Counted from the first letter of the stretch, positions 25,117 through 37,938 are shown. The stretch is DNA of 64,000 bases from Chromobotia macracanthus (GCA_036877525.1 JAZGTH010000015.1:3462501-3526500), one strand, 5' to 3'. The notes: generated from the letters alone by a model not told the origin. Numbers and translations: made by a program.

Positions 25117-25438
25117 CCCAGCTAACAATTTCAATTTATAAGAATGTTTCCCTAACGGTTTCGTTAAGCAACAAAAATGTTATTTTGAAAGTTCTAGGAA
25201 CGTTCAGATCATTCAGATTTTTAGACATTGAATGAATGTTATACTGGGTTACAATTACTTATATACATTGTATTAAAACATTTTTGTTTTTTTATATTTT
25301 TATAAAACGTTACACAATTCTGTAATGTTTCCAAAATGTTCCACTAACTACTTAAAAATTACATTTTTGATATATAATGTTGAGAAACGTTTTTTTAACA
25401 TTACTGCATTATTCTTTTGATACCCCGTTAGCTGGGGT
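25117..25438. mobile_element. Foldback MITE, family 1, copy 7
   Basis: Left end cccagctaacaatttcaatt, right end taccccgttagctggggt. Confidence 0.8.
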
Positions 25439-28289
25439 ATCACTCATCCCAAGAATTCACCTGTGGACGTTTCTTAATTTAAAGGTTAAAAATGAAAATG
25501 CAGGCAAACAAATATTGTGAAAGTACTGTATTGTATATCTGTCGCTGCTCTGTTAGGTTGGGTCAATTTAAACAGCCAGTACAGCTAGCAGCTGATTTAC
25601 AAGTCAACCAGTCAAGCATATTTACCCTGACCTCTGAACTCCAAGCTTTCCAGTTGGCTGCTTGGAGATGCCACCTTCTCTTGACCCCTCACCCTTCATG
25701 CTAATTTCATGGTTATGTGAGAAAACTGGGGCCACACAGAATGTTTCTATAAGTCTCAGTGTTTATCTATACCTGTTTCTCTTATTTAATCTATTGGGCA
25801 TATGCTAAAGATACTCATTATCTCCATGTCATTAACATTACTGAAGAAATCTGTACATGCCACACCATGGCAGAGCACAGTAGCATTTGGGCTCCACCCT
25901 GCTGTCAATCCCACAATCCACCTCAGGAGTATGGAGCATTAAAAACGCTCATGTGCATGTTTAATATATAGTAAAAAGGGATAGACAGACTCCACGATCA
26001 CCACCTCATAGCACACGTTTCACATTTAAAAACTGCATCTCTAGAGATCTGTCACGTACAGGTATTTTCTCTGACCGCAAGCTTGCATATTTTCATATTT
26101 TGTTTAATACATATTTTGTTTTGTTTTATACATATATATCTTTAATTGCACCACTTCAGCAACTGCTCTTGTCCTGAAAGGAAACGCCAGTGTTCGATTT
26201 TTCCATGTATAGATTTCTTTGATAAAAACACGATTATTACTGTTTGGGTGCAAATACTTGTGTAATGTAATACTAACGTTACAAGCAGATCTCAAAAGCA
26301 AACATAATTTAAAAAATGGATATGAACCCTCTTACGGCCCCTTTAAAGTCTTTAAAAACTGGTGATGTGCTATAATTAGGCCGTGGGCAGCTACTGTGTA
26401 GGAATCCAATGAATATCCTTCTCACTTCACAGCTGTAGGGATTAAAGTGGCTTCCTGTCTTGTGACTGACCTTTAAAGCCAAACCAGATGTCCCACACCC
26501 CTCGAGACAAAGAACTCAGGTGACACGTCTTATCTTGAGGGCACCTGAGCTGCACCTCCAAAGTGGTTCTTGTAAGTGTTCTGACATCTGCGCAAACGTC
26601 TTTTCAATTATTGGAAAAGTTTTATCCTCACCATAACTGTACAGGAGAGAGCATTGTGCATTCAGAAGGGCGTTTTAAGAAGTTAAAAGTGACATTTTTG
26701 AATTTTAGATAGCAAAAGCAGAAAGCAAAAGGCCACACAAATGGTACCTCAAAGAGGAGTTAATGCTTATGAAGAGATTGGAGGATTAGGTGGTACTCAG
26801 GAACAGATTTATGCTTAGCTTATGAATGCAGACTGGAGGTGTGTGCTTTCTCAAATCATACACACATTTGTCACGCTACAACAGTCTTTTAATAGTTACT
26901 GTGCTTGTAATATTCAGTCTTATCTCTTATCTTCGAGTTTTCTCTGGTCCTTCAAATTCCCCTTGTCTGTTTAGTTCATAACATTATTTTACCCTTCAAT
27001 ACCTCCTTGCTTTTCTTCCTTTCTTAGTGTAAGACTGTCAGAGTTTTTTGGAACCCAGTGAGCTGTGAAATCGCACAAATTGCTGTTGCTTTACGTCTGG
27101 TCCAGTGACAGAAAGAGAAAAATAAAGAGTAGGGAGAGCAGAGATTTTCTGCTCCAACACTTTCGAACCTTTCCTGCCCCCCCGCCTGTAATCACAAACA
27201 GGCAGAGAAGCACACACGCAGCTGCAGAACTGCATCGCATGTAACCCCCCTCCCCCATCTCTAATCCACTCTCATCATACAAGCCGCCCTCCACCTACCA
27301 CCCACCCCTGTTCCCACTCGACAACACCTCCACCACTTTGCTTTAGAATTCGGGTCACTTAACTGAACAGCCATGCAAAGCAGCCTCCAAAGTGATAAAA
27401 CCTTTGGACACGGTGCTACATCCTTTTATAAAAACCAACAACCACTACAAGTGTCACCGGGAGCATAACACTGTAACACTGATAAAAGCACAATGTTTTA
27501 GTTGAACATGTGGACGAAACATTTAAAGTTCACACAAAAATGAAAATGCTAATATTATTTACTCCTTTATTATTTATGACCCATATAATGTCCTTGTATG
27601 TGTGAAACACAAATCAGCTATTTAGAAGAATCACAGATGTGCCATTTTGCATACAATGAAAGTAAATGTAGACGGGGCATTTTGCATACAATACTCTTTT
27701 GTGGCATAGAAAGAGCACGTTCAGTCCTTATGGTCCAACCATTGAATCAAACCTCCACCAGACTTTTTTTTATCTGAGGTTTACATGCACCGTAAGGCAT
27801 TTAGCCAGCACACCAGAGCAACCAATAAAATGTGTCTCATTTTTTACAGGGAGACAGCCATAGTCAACAGATGCCAAGCCTGCAATTCTAAATGTAATCA
27901 GCTTTGACTTTGTTTTGAAAGTGTAGTAGCTACACACATTAAAATATGATTAATATTTGTTATATTAAGACTTCAAACCTCACTCAAACAGCTCGATATC
28001 ATAAGATTTCCAGACTGGCATGTTTAGTCTGATGTGTACTCCCCTCTTGTGGTTGGTTGCTAATACTGCAATCTCAACTTCTTTGCCACAAAGATCATAA
28101 CAGACCTAAAAAGATACTTCTCTATGTCTTACTTTATAAACTTGTATAAAGTTTTACTGTTACTTTATACAAAACTTACTGTATATTAACTTTATATACC
28201 CACTGTATATAAAGTTAAATATACAGTATATATAGACATACTTGAGTAACTTTACTTTATAAACTTGTATAAAGGTTTTACTGTGTACT
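25439..28289. other. Intergenic DNA, no gene seen
   Basis: 26390-26600 is a low-repeat stretch of regulatory type. 27526-27620 is a fragment of the AGTTCACnCAAAAATGAAA MITE. The small frames have no recognisable domain. Confidence 0.4.
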
Positions 28290-28360
28290 TTATAAACTGT
28301 GATATATATATATATATATACACAGATAGATTACAACAGACCTGAATATATATATTTACA

Positions 28361-28435
<75 letters not shown>
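28290..28435. repeat. (TA)n tracts
   Basis: Two long TA runs separated by a short unique segment. Confidence 0.95.
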
Positions 28436-28439
<4 letters not shown>

Positions 28440-28543
28440 AAATTATAAAATATAAACCCAGTAGCTTTACCGGTTAGCTGCAAGTAGTTTCACGTCGTGG
28501 CTAAGAAAACCGTGGTTAGTTAAAAAAAAGCGCTGTATTGTAA

Positions 28544-28800
28544 AGTACTCGTTAGTTTACGTCAGTTTACGTTACGTTGCGTTAGTTTACGTTAAGTTAC
28601 GTTAGTTTACGTTACGTTTGTTTACGTCAGTTTACGTTACGTTAGTTTACGTTACGTTGCGTTAGTTTACGATACGTTAGTTTACGTCAGTTTACGTTAC
28701 GTTACGTTACGTTACGTTAGTTTACGTCAGTTTACGTTACGTCAGTTTACGTTACGTTACGTTAGTTTACGTCAGTTTACGTTACGTTACGTTAGTTGGC
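28544..28800. repeat. TTACGT-rich minisatellite
   Basis: Irregular tandem copies of gtttacgttacgttag with gtttacgtcag variants. About six TTACGTCA cores are present, and a full CRE (TGACGTCA) follows at 28839-28846. CpG count is unusually high for this window. Confidence 0.9.
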
Positions 28801-28849
28801 GTCGTTACGCTCAACGCTTTTTGCTATTTGAATATGTATGACGTCAGTG

Positions 28850-31138
28850 CATACGTCAGTAGGCCTGCTCTATTAGCCTAACCACGTTCACTTGTCTTGT
28901 TCTCACAATAAAACCATTAAAAATGAATAATCGTTTAAAAAGGCATGGAAACGCCTCTGAACATTAGAAAAGCGTAATGTTGTGATGTGACCCACTACCT
29001 CTTAACAGAGAAACCTAGTACACAGTTACAAAAGTATTGATGACCAGATCCATGTCCACGAGCGCCAGTTTTATTCCTTTTATAACGGCAGCGAAATCTT
29101 TATGTTTTTTATTGGGCTGTCATTAAAAGAACAGAATGCTAGAAAATAAGAAATATACACATATAAATTATTATTAAATGAGTGATCTCGGCCCAAGTGC
29201 ATGTTGCAGGGTAACTTCTGGTTTTTTTTACTTATTTACTTTACTTTTTTACTTTTTTCAATGAATGTGGAAGCACAAACATTCGGGTGAGCAAGAATCA
29301 AACTGAAGATTTGTGTAATGTAAGAAGTAAAATTAATTTACAATATCTTGCTCCCAATAACTTAACTCCCATCCGTATCAAACCCAAAAGAGAAAGATTT
29401 CACAAGATTTCACAATCTTAGAGATCCAACAGCACCATGGACAGTACCCACAGACAGGCCGTCTTCCATTTGTGTCACATGACTAACAATTTATTATACG
29501 TATGTGTCAAAAAGTACTTAAACGGCCTTTGATTTCATTTTGAATAATGCTCATTGCATTACATGTCAAAGCATTAAAGGTGTCATATTATGATGGAAAA
29601 ATGTTTTGCAAAAAAGTTAAAAGGTAATAGGGTGGAAGTAGGATAGATTCTTGCATTCAGAGAAGATCACACTTCAAAGAAGATATTGTAAATACAGAAT
29701 ATATATATATACAACAAAAAGATATATGGAAGGTATGATACTACACCCATATGATACTATATATAATGTCTCAAGTTAAATAACCTTTGAGAATATTTCT
29801 GCAATATCTGTGTGTTTAAACTGTTTAATCTAATCAGTGATTTGGGTTCATTGACAATATGTTTTCTCTAAAGTGTCATTTTTATTTTGTTGCCACCATT
29901 TAACGTCAAAAGTGTCATTTAAATGATATGTGGAGTGTGGTTGCCAAAACAACTATTCATGTTTTTCATGACTTAAAACAAGTTAAAGAAACGTCTACCT
30001 TTAACACCTACCTTTAAAGTCTATCTTTATCTACCTTTAACAGTTATAATGAACTGAATATATAACAAAGTTTGGAAATTACTAAACATACAATCATGGT
30101 ATGATTTCTAATAAAAAGCAGCTGTGTTATAAAAAAACTTCAATAAGTGACGACACACAAGACAAACAAACCAGTTTCATATGCAGATACTTTATTTTGC
30201 TTTCAAATTCACACATGAAACAGGTAAATAGCCTGTTAGTGATAAACAACTTTTAAGATTCCTTTTGCACAAACAGAAGTAGCTTAATAAAAAGGGCAAA
30301 GCTGGTTTATTAACAATATTTCAGACCGTCAATAACAAAAAGCTGGAGCAAATAGTCTTCAGACAATAAACATTTAAAATGTTCATTCATACTTTTATTC
30401 GTAATGAAATTTAGTTGAATTAGCGTTATTAGTTTTAGTTTAATTTAGCTGAATTCTTGCTCAGCTTTATGTGACTGGCATTACGTACAGTAGGCTGTGG
30501 CTGGATCCAAACCGGGTTTTTTGCGCTCATGGCGTCCACTGCGGGAAGTTCTCTAGAGTTCCTACTGGGCTTTGCCCATCGGAGTGAGAAGGGCATATGT
30601 ATGTGTTCATTAAATTACGCCGGTCAACTTTACACGACATAACATTTGATACTGGCCTTATCAAATACATAAAAATAAGAAAGACCACATTTGAAAAGTA
30701 AAAAATTGTGTAATGCTGTGATGACACATGCATAAAATTAATTAATGTGTGCGACGGTATATTTGGCTTCTGTCACAAACATTAGCTGAGAAAACACTTA
30801 CATCTGAGAAAACATTACATCATTTTAGATGATGTCCTACAGGCAGAAGTGTTGTGAAGTGACACCACTTGTTGTATCGGTGATAACATTGCATCGGGCA
30901 GTTAACTGACGCCTGTCTAAAAATAGCCTTTCAATAATAAGTAGGAACAGAGAAATGTGTTTTGTGTGTATCATTGAGAAAACTGGCTTGAAAAAACCTT
31001 GTGGTTGTTGATTTGTAGTTTTTATCCAAGCATGATTAAAGTTACAGTAATAGTTACTGTTTTGTGATGTTTACCACCTTGACATGCATGTTGTATAAAC
31101 ACTTCCAGCATTTATATGCTTCAACACATGCCGCATTA
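28850..31138. other. Intergenic DNA, no gene seen
   Basis: AT-rich. The minus-strand frame at 30527-30733 has no recognisable domain. Confidence 0.45.
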
Positions 31139-31382
31139 CAACAGTTGTCGACAGCCTCTCCTTTCAGTGTTTACACCTGTTCATCTTTTGTTCATACTTC
31201 ATATTTGTTTCTCCACAACAGGAAATACCTGCCGTACATACATTTTTATCTCTTTGAAACACGATCGGAATGAGTTTCTGTGGAACTTGTGCGTAATAAT
31301 TGGACTAATAATAATTTTTCCAATTCTAAAAACAATGTAAATTGTTCCATTTAATTGAATGTTAAAAATTGTTTCCAGAACG
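31139..31382. repeat. 244-bp direct repeat, copy 1
   Basis: Starts caacagttgtcgacagcctc and ends tgtttccagaacg. It matches 34954-35195 with only two single-base indels. It carries no TG...CA ends, so it is not an obvious LTR. Confidence 0.95.
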
Positions 31383-31526
31383 CATTACATTAATTTAATT
31401 CCTTTGAAGAATTTGTTGGTGGTGTTTTGTATTCTTCATCCATGAAAGGTAGAACAGAAAGACTCACTTTTTAGAATATTTGCTGTTTTCAGAGGAAGCA
31501 GTTTGGAGAGGTCTGGGTGCAGTGTG

Positions 31527-31558
31527 TATGATGATGATGATGATGATGATGATGATAA
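31527..31558. repeat. (ATG)n microsatellite
   Basis: Ten or so ATG/TGA units in sequence. Confidence 0.9.
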
Positions 31559-32132
31559 AGAGTTTTTCATACTGGTACACAACAGGGACTCAGCAGTAAA
31601 CCATTTCAAATCAGGACTTCTGTGCTTGTTATTCTGTAACACTAAAATACATTTTTAAATTCTACTTTAGAGCCACAGCAAATTCTTTTTCTAAAAATGA
31701 GTCTCCTATTTGGAAACACACCCAAGCCATTGGAGAGGTGTTGTTCCTAACTCTTTTCTTGAACATGCAGTAAAGGGCTTGTATTTCTATCATTTATTTT
31801 CATGTATTTAGTTCATTCCAACATTTTCTTTTATATTTGAAACTTAATTGTAATAGAAAGCCCTCCACAAATAGATTTAAAGTGTTGTAACCAATGGCAA
31901 GACACTTGGAGACACTTTGCACCCTCAGCTGTCTCCATAATCACAGTTGGCTCTATATCTGACCGTCTGACCACTGAAAGGCTGGGATATTTGAATGTCA
32001 TTGGGGGAGGGCATCTGGTTCTTGAGTAGGGGGCTGGTCAATAGTGCTTCATACATAACACTGGAAAGAAGCCATTGGAGACTTGCATGAATGCAGTGGC
32101 CAAAGGGCCCTTTTGGAGGCATCAGTGGCCCT

Positions 32133-32276
32133 TATAAACTAGAAAACTGACACTGTCAAGGCTGAACACCCCTCCATATTGAGCTTCAATGGTAGAGACT
32201 CTATTGCAGTGATTGCTGGGAAGAAGACGTGCAGTCGGGATTGGGACTTTGGAGAGGGTGGTAGCAATCTGAAGAG
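32133..32276 (+). promoter_or_regulatory. Candidate promoter and noncoding first exon of a Rapunzel-family gene (B1?)
   Basis: TATAAA at 32133-32138 is followed about 30 bases later by a stretch that ends in a strong donor (gaagag|gtaaga, GT at 32277). Bases from about 32163 align with about 50004-50101 upstream of B2: both have an acacccc run, then cat(a/c)tgag, gcagtgatt(g/t)ctgggaaga and a final agaggtaa. Conservation between the two suggests a shared 5' leader exon. Gene A lies between this exon and B1, so either B1 has a long first intron containing A, or this leader is unused. Confidence 0.4.
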
Positions 32277-34953
32277 GTAAGAGGAGCTGAGTTCTCCAGT
32301 GGCCAGGCCACTAATGGATGGATGGAATCATTGGGATGCACACTGGCTCTCAGGCTTGCCTGTATATGGATTTTTACAGCTCTTATATGGTGTCTATATA
32401 GGGTTGAAAAAGGATATCTTGGTTAGCATGAACAAGGAAATATAAAGGGTGCCATTAGGGGGAGCTATAACAGGGCTGACAGGGCAGAAAGTGATCCACT
32501 TCAGTTAAGCTTTAGACTCTTTAAATACTCACATATTATAACAACACAACATCTTCCTGTGTTTTCTCATGTTTTGGCTTGATAAAGTGTGTCAGTTGTG
32601 GTTCTGTCTTGGACCCTTGAGTGCTTCTCCAAGGGAAGTGGCCAAATTGACAAACAGGCAATACTCTATAAAAGAAAGAGGAAATTGTTAATAATGGTCG
32701 CTGAAGAATAAAAATGTACTTAAATGTAATATAATCATATGATTCATATGCTCAGTTATGTGTTTTGTGTGGCTTTTAAAGGAGATTTTTGACAGATTAG
32801 CTTGTGTGTTTGAACTCATGGAGATTTAAAGATGGCCGCTCCTCCTCAGAGTTATGAAGGCTGTTACTTCCTGAAAATCAGATGACACTCTGCATTGTTT
32901 ACCTCGAGCGTGTCTAACTGTTTCAAATAAAACTGTGAAGAGAAAGTTATTATATCCAACAATTAATAACTCTTTGTCAATATTATGTGTTGTCAGCTTG
33001 AAATTTTGGGAAATTTCTGGCCTAAAGTTCTTCCCATAGTGTTTAGCTTTTAAACTTTTAGTTTTAGTTCAATTTAAACCACTGTTTTGTAACTGTTTTG
33101 AGAATTGGTTAAGCACAGAGTATAGGTTAGTCTTGATGAGTCTATTCAGATGGCCATCGGTGCCCTTCTCTCAGGTCTAAACCAGCACTAGTTAAAAACA
33201 CAACATAGCTTCTGCTGTTTATGTTTACAGCATCAACAGTCACTACTTGGTGCGCGTGTTGCAGGTGTAGTTTGACCCTATGAGTGACGATATTATCAGC
33301 CAATAATGATTCATATTTTCAGATTATAAAAAAATATGAAAAATAAGGAAAAATTATTTTCCAGTAATATTCATGTGAAACCAGTCATATTCTCTAATGA
33401 GTCATTACGTAATCCTGATTTTAAGAAACTGATTGTTGTCCATGTTTAGGACATCGAGGTTGCATTATGCCAAAATAATATAAATGAATTTAATCATTCT
33501 TTAATCTTATATTTAAAGAAACATACTTAGAGATGAAGATAAATTGAAGATAAAACGGATGAAATGCTAAAAGAACAACAGGACAGAACAGTTAGTTTGT
33601 AGCAACTCTAATTTACAGCACCTAAAAACATCCAGCATTTAAAGGGTTAAATTTTTTCCAGGCATCACCAGCAATAATACCCTGTCACCTTTAGTCAACG
33701 TCTGAGGTTTTAATCAGGCATCAAAAAATGTAAATTACTGCCCCCTCTGGATGAATCAGGAAAAATGTCTGTATCTCAAGTAGGGGGTAGATGAGACTTA
33801 TGGTCTGTCCTCGTTTTCTTTTTGAGTTTCTGCCCTTCTGCTTAATAAGCTGGTCTTCGAGGCTCTCAGTACAGAACTGTCTGTCAGAGGAAAATATGTT
33901 GACACCTATTGAGTTTTGACCCCAACAGACAGCAGCTTGTCTGTTACAGGCTTTAGAGAAGGATACAATCAGACTGGATAGCACATTCTCAGTTCTAAGT
34001 TCTCAAAACCGTCTCATCAAATACAGTGTGTTTTCCCCTTATTTCTGAATCAAGACTAAAAACTTGTTGTACTGTCCTGTTCTGTACTCTGTTTTATTTG
34101 AGTTTTAACAAAGATGAACTTTTATTTGTTAAAGGCACGGTGTTTGTAGTTTTGCAGAAACCTTGATTTTAATCCAAGTGAAACTGTAGTCATATTCTCT
34201 AATGAGTCATTATGTAATCTTGATATTCAGAAACTGATTGTTCAGATCTTCGCGGTTTAACAGCATAGCTATATTGTCAATTAATGTCAAAGTTACTAGT
34301 TTATAAAGTTACTAAACCTAGTTTTTTCAATTGGCTGTGATGTCTGAGATATTGTAGCTATATTTGTAACTTTATGACGCTATTAAGTCATAAGCAGACT
34401 CTTTTCAACCCTTTTCAATGATAGTTTCAAGACTACCACTATAAAGTCATTAAGTCAAAACCTCACAGGCAGCAAGCTAATGTTTTTTTAGCACAGTTCT
34501 CCGCAATAATTCAATTCACTGCCAAAAACCAAACGTTGACGATTGCAATAAATAAAAACATGCCACATGATCGCTGAACATAAGATGTAGTTAGAATGCA
34601 AAACTGGTGACTGATCTGTGAACACACACGACTCTTTTTGTTGAGCCCTTAATAAGCTTTACAAGAAGTCTTCGTATAGACTTCACTGAAAAATAATTGT
34701 GTTTTCTCTGCTCTTCCAGGTACTTGCAAAGAAAAACAAAATCACCTTTTGGGCTTTAAATCCTTCCATTGCAACGTAAGAGTTCATTTTCTTGTCTTAA
34801 GAAATGTGATGGTGCATGTGATGGTCATTTTCTGTTCAACAAAATAAAAATGTGACCCTTTGTTTGCAAAATGAACCTACACGAGGGCCATCTCAAATAG
34901 CCACATTTGCCATGAGAGAGATATTGTACAGCTGTTAAAATCACAGCTGACGT
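32277..34953. other. Intron or intergenic DNA, no coding gene seen
   Basis: Contains a second local repeat pair (33375-33436 and 34179-34242) sharing gtcatattctctaatgagtc and an aaactgattgtt end. No supported ORF. Confidence 0.45.
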
Positions 34954-35195
34954 CAACAGTTGTCGACAGCCTCTCCTTTCAGTGTTTACACCTGTTCATC
35001 TTTTGTTCATACTTCATATTTGTTTCTCCACAACAGGAAATACCTGCCGTACATACATTTTTATCTCTTGAAACACGATCGGAATGAGTTTCTGTGGAAC
35101 TTGTGCGTAATAATTGGACTAATAATAATTTTCCAATTCTAAAAACAATGTAAATTGTTCCATTTAATTGAATGTTAAAAATTGTTTCCAGAACG
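34954..35195. repeat. 244-bp direct repeat, copy 2
   Basis: Same sequence as 31139-31382, lacking one T in each of two homopolymer runs. It lies about 250 bases upstream of the gene A promoter. Confidence 0.95.
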
Positions 35196-35438
35196 ACATA
35201 TACAAACATATACTATTTTAGACTCAGACAACAGTAGGTACTTAATCCTAAAACTTCCCATTTTTACACAGACATCTCAAAGTCATCCAAATCACTCATC
35301 TACTCCAATATTATTCATACTTGAGACTAAGCGACAAATATGTTGCTGAACAACCAAACAGCATTGCAACCATTTTCCATGCAGGGCGTGTCTTCAACAG
35401 AAAGGGATTGCGGAAAGGCTTTTTTTTCCGATTCTAAG

Positions 35439-35595
35439 CCAATCAGCATTTCTGTGCTATGAATCACTCCCCCACCCTGCCCTTATATGGCAGAGAGGGA
35501 GGGGCTGATTGTCAGTGCTGACATTGAAATAGTGTCTGCTCATTCAAAACCGCAGCTGCACCATTAGGAAGAGAACGACTGCAGATGCATTACAG
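35439..35595 (+). promoter_or_regulatory. Candidate promoter and noncoding exon 1 of Rapunzel-like gene A
   Basis: CCAAT box at 35439-35443 (agccaatcag), then a perfect CArG box CCTTATATGG at 35481-35490, a G-rich segment, and about 80 bases later a strong donor (attacag|gtaag, GT at 35596). The matching acceptor tctcattttag ends at 36421, 55 bases before the gene A start codon. The CArG box is the SRF-binding consensus and may also serve as a TATA-like element. Confidence 0.5.
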
Positions 35596-36476
35596 GTAAG
35601 AATCGTCGCTCGGTTTAACTGCATGTGTAACTTGTGAGACGAATTCAGAATCATTTTATCTGCTTCATGTAATTTAATGTTTTTTGCTGTTTGTTTTGTC
35701 CAGTCTGTCTCTAAGCTAACAGTAGTATCCTAGTTATGGGCTGTAGCTATTGTCATTCATGCAGTTTAGAGACCTCAATAGTGTACTGACAGAGCCAGCT
35801 GCATGTGTTAGGAGAAACTCTGCTGGCTTTACTTGATCTTTTAGCTTACAGTAAAGATAAACACGAGTAATGAAACCACGTGTATGACATCATTCATTAA
35901 GCTATGTGGATAATGTTTTCTGGATGTCAAACCCATGCATTGTTTTAGTGGTTGAATAACTAGTTTTGTTAGTTTTTCTGTACGAGCCGGTTTATGATGA
36001 GTACGCTGATATATTCATCTCTTATTTAGTGTGAATAGGAGTATCAGTTAGTCAGAAAGATTTCTGTGTGAATTTATACAGGTTCAATGTTAGTCTTACT
36101 ATTTAGATCTTTATATTACATTGAACCACTTTTTAAAGAAAAAAAGAAAAAACTACGAAAAACAATACTATAATGAGAGGGAAAATATGGAATAAATAAA
36201 CACTGGGCATCAAAGGTTCAGGACTGGACAGCAGTCTTCGTAAAAGAGAAAATATAAGTACACTAATTTGGCCAAAAAGATCTAGTAAAAGCAGTGGTGT
36301 GCTTTTAAAATCAACACTTTTTACTAAAATATCCAAAGAAAACAAGACAGAAACCAATACAAGTTTTGAAGTTATTATGGTCTCTGCTGGTTTAAGAACA
36401 TATGTTCTCCTCTCATTTTAGAATCATACAGCACTGAAAGATTCGTGGGACCAGGTGGCAACGGTGAGACCCATCG

Positions 36477-37160
36477 ATGGCAGACAAACAGGAGATCAGA
36501 GTGACAGCAGCCAGAGTTCTGGGCTATGTCGAGAAGGTCTCTTCCTTTGCCTCCTCTATAGATCCTCTCTTTGGGATTGTGACTTCTGTAGTGGGAGTGG
36601 TCAGGAAAGGCCTGGTGGCTGAGGAGGACCATGAGCTGGACAAGGACTTTAAGAAGATCCATAAAAAGCTGGAAAACATCTCTAAGAAGAACAAGAAGGC
36701 CCTTCAACAGATCCACATTGATGAGATCAATGAAACATTTGGTAAATATGAGGAGTACATCAAGCATCAGTATGGAGCTTTCAATTCCATGGTGGAGAGA
36801 GTAAGGATTAACCCAGACAACGCAAAACAATACATGGAGGACTTTGTGAACATCTACGAGAAGGACAAGAGTGATTTGAGCTTAGATGTGTATTATCGTG
36901 GATTGATGGGCGTCGGGTCTATGTTTGGGAGGCCACTGCTGAAGATCTACCTGGAGCACTGCAATAAAAACAGAAGGATGATGGAGGCCAGGTGCTCTCA
37001 TATAGCTCACCTTTTCCACATCGGTCTTATGGCACTGATGGCCTACACCTCAGTCACAGAAGATGACGAGGATGAAGTGAGAGACAAATGGGCCCAGAGG
37101 GTCATTGATATTCAAGCTAAGATGCAAGAAGTTTTGGACCAATGTGAGCTAGATAACTGA
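36477..37160 (+). CDS. Rapunzel-family protein, gene A (227 aa)
   Basis: Teleost Rapunzel (rpz) family. Its molecular activity is unsettled; a zebrafish rpz mutant has skeletal overgrowth, and other members have been linked to early development. The protein has an N-terminal helix, a hydrophobic segment at residues 20-43 (VSSFASSIDPLFGIVTSVVG), a long charged helical region (about 48-130), the family block YYRGLMG...FGRPLLKIYLEHC at 139-164, a second hydrophobic segment CSHIAHLFHIGLMALMAYTS (about 173-192), and a closing acidic, amphipathic helix. There is no signal peptide, so it is probably cytosolic or peripherally membrane-bound. The single coding exon starts 55 bases after an acceptor; the context ccatcgATGg is acceptable. 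It is the most divergent member here and has no second copy. It may be rpz5, but I cannot confirm that. Confidence 0.85.
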   Translation: MADKQEIRVTAARVLGYVEKVSSFASSIDPLFGIVTSVVGVVRKGLVAEEDHELDKDFKKIHKKLENISKKNKKALQQIHIDEINETFGKYEEYIKHQYGAFNSMVERVRINPDNAKQYMEDFVNIYEKDKSDLSLDVYYRGLMGVGSMFGRPLLKIYLEHCNKNRRMMEARCSHIAHLFHIGLMALMAYTSVTEDDEDEVRDKWAQRVIDIQAKMQEVLDQCELDN

Positions 37161-37509
37161 AGGGTGGGATGAGATGCACTGAAAGATTGCTGAGACAAGT
37201 CCATTTCATAATCTGAAAGTATGAATACAATAACCAATAAGCCAAAATGCATTGTGTGGGGTGTAAAATGGAAGATGTTGATGTAAAATATTTAAATATC
37301 CCTGTAGTGCAAAGCTCTGAATATATCTAAACCAAAGTTCTTTTTTAAGTCCATTAAGCATGTGAGTCATTATAGTGTGGCTGTAAATAATGTAAAGAAA
37401 CTTTCCAACAGCACATCTGAATCTTCAACTTAAGTTACACATTGTTAGCAATTATTATATAAATTATGCTCTCATCATGTTTTGTGGACCATCTCTGATT
37501 TCTTTGCTC

Positions 37510-37515
37510 AATAAA
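37510..37515 (+). terminator. Poly(A) signal AATAAA, gene A
   Basis: Canonical hexamer 350 bases after the stop, followed by a T-rich stretch. Confidence 0.65.
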
Positions 37516-37903
37516 TGTATATATTTTTCTCCGATCATAACAAGTAGTCTTTGTATTTTCTTTATGCCATGTTATCTAACAAAATACAATGTCTGTCATG
37601 TCGACTCATGATGTGAGCACATGAGGACTGATTTTTCCAAGAAACCAGGTGAATATGGAAATTGCTTTGATTTGCATTAAATGCAAACTTGAGTGGAATG
37701 CTGTAGTACATCAATGTGATCCCAGCCTTTGGGAAAATATAACACTAATGTATCATATGCAAAACATTTTTAGAAGAAGACAAAATTATGTTCTGAAATG
37801 TAGTATTTTGTATTGTTTTCATTCATTCATTCAAGAAGAAAGATTTTCAAGAAAGAAAATTACAGAAAGAAAATTAATTTGTTTCAAATCTTTTTTTCTT
37901 CAG

Positions 37904-37938
37904 GTGAGCATCATCACTGAGACATTCCTTCAGGCACA
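37904..37938 (+). other. B1 exon 2 leader after splice acceptor
   Basis: The acceptor ctttttttcttcag ends at 37903. The remaining 35 bases are 5' UTR up to the B1 start codon. B2 has the same arrangement (acceptor ending 50788), which supports the boundary. Confidence 0.6.

Noticed and set aside
31139..35195. LTR retrotransposon flanked by 244-bp LTRs
   Set aside because: No TG...CA ends, no gag or pol frames, and no primer-binding site between the repeats.
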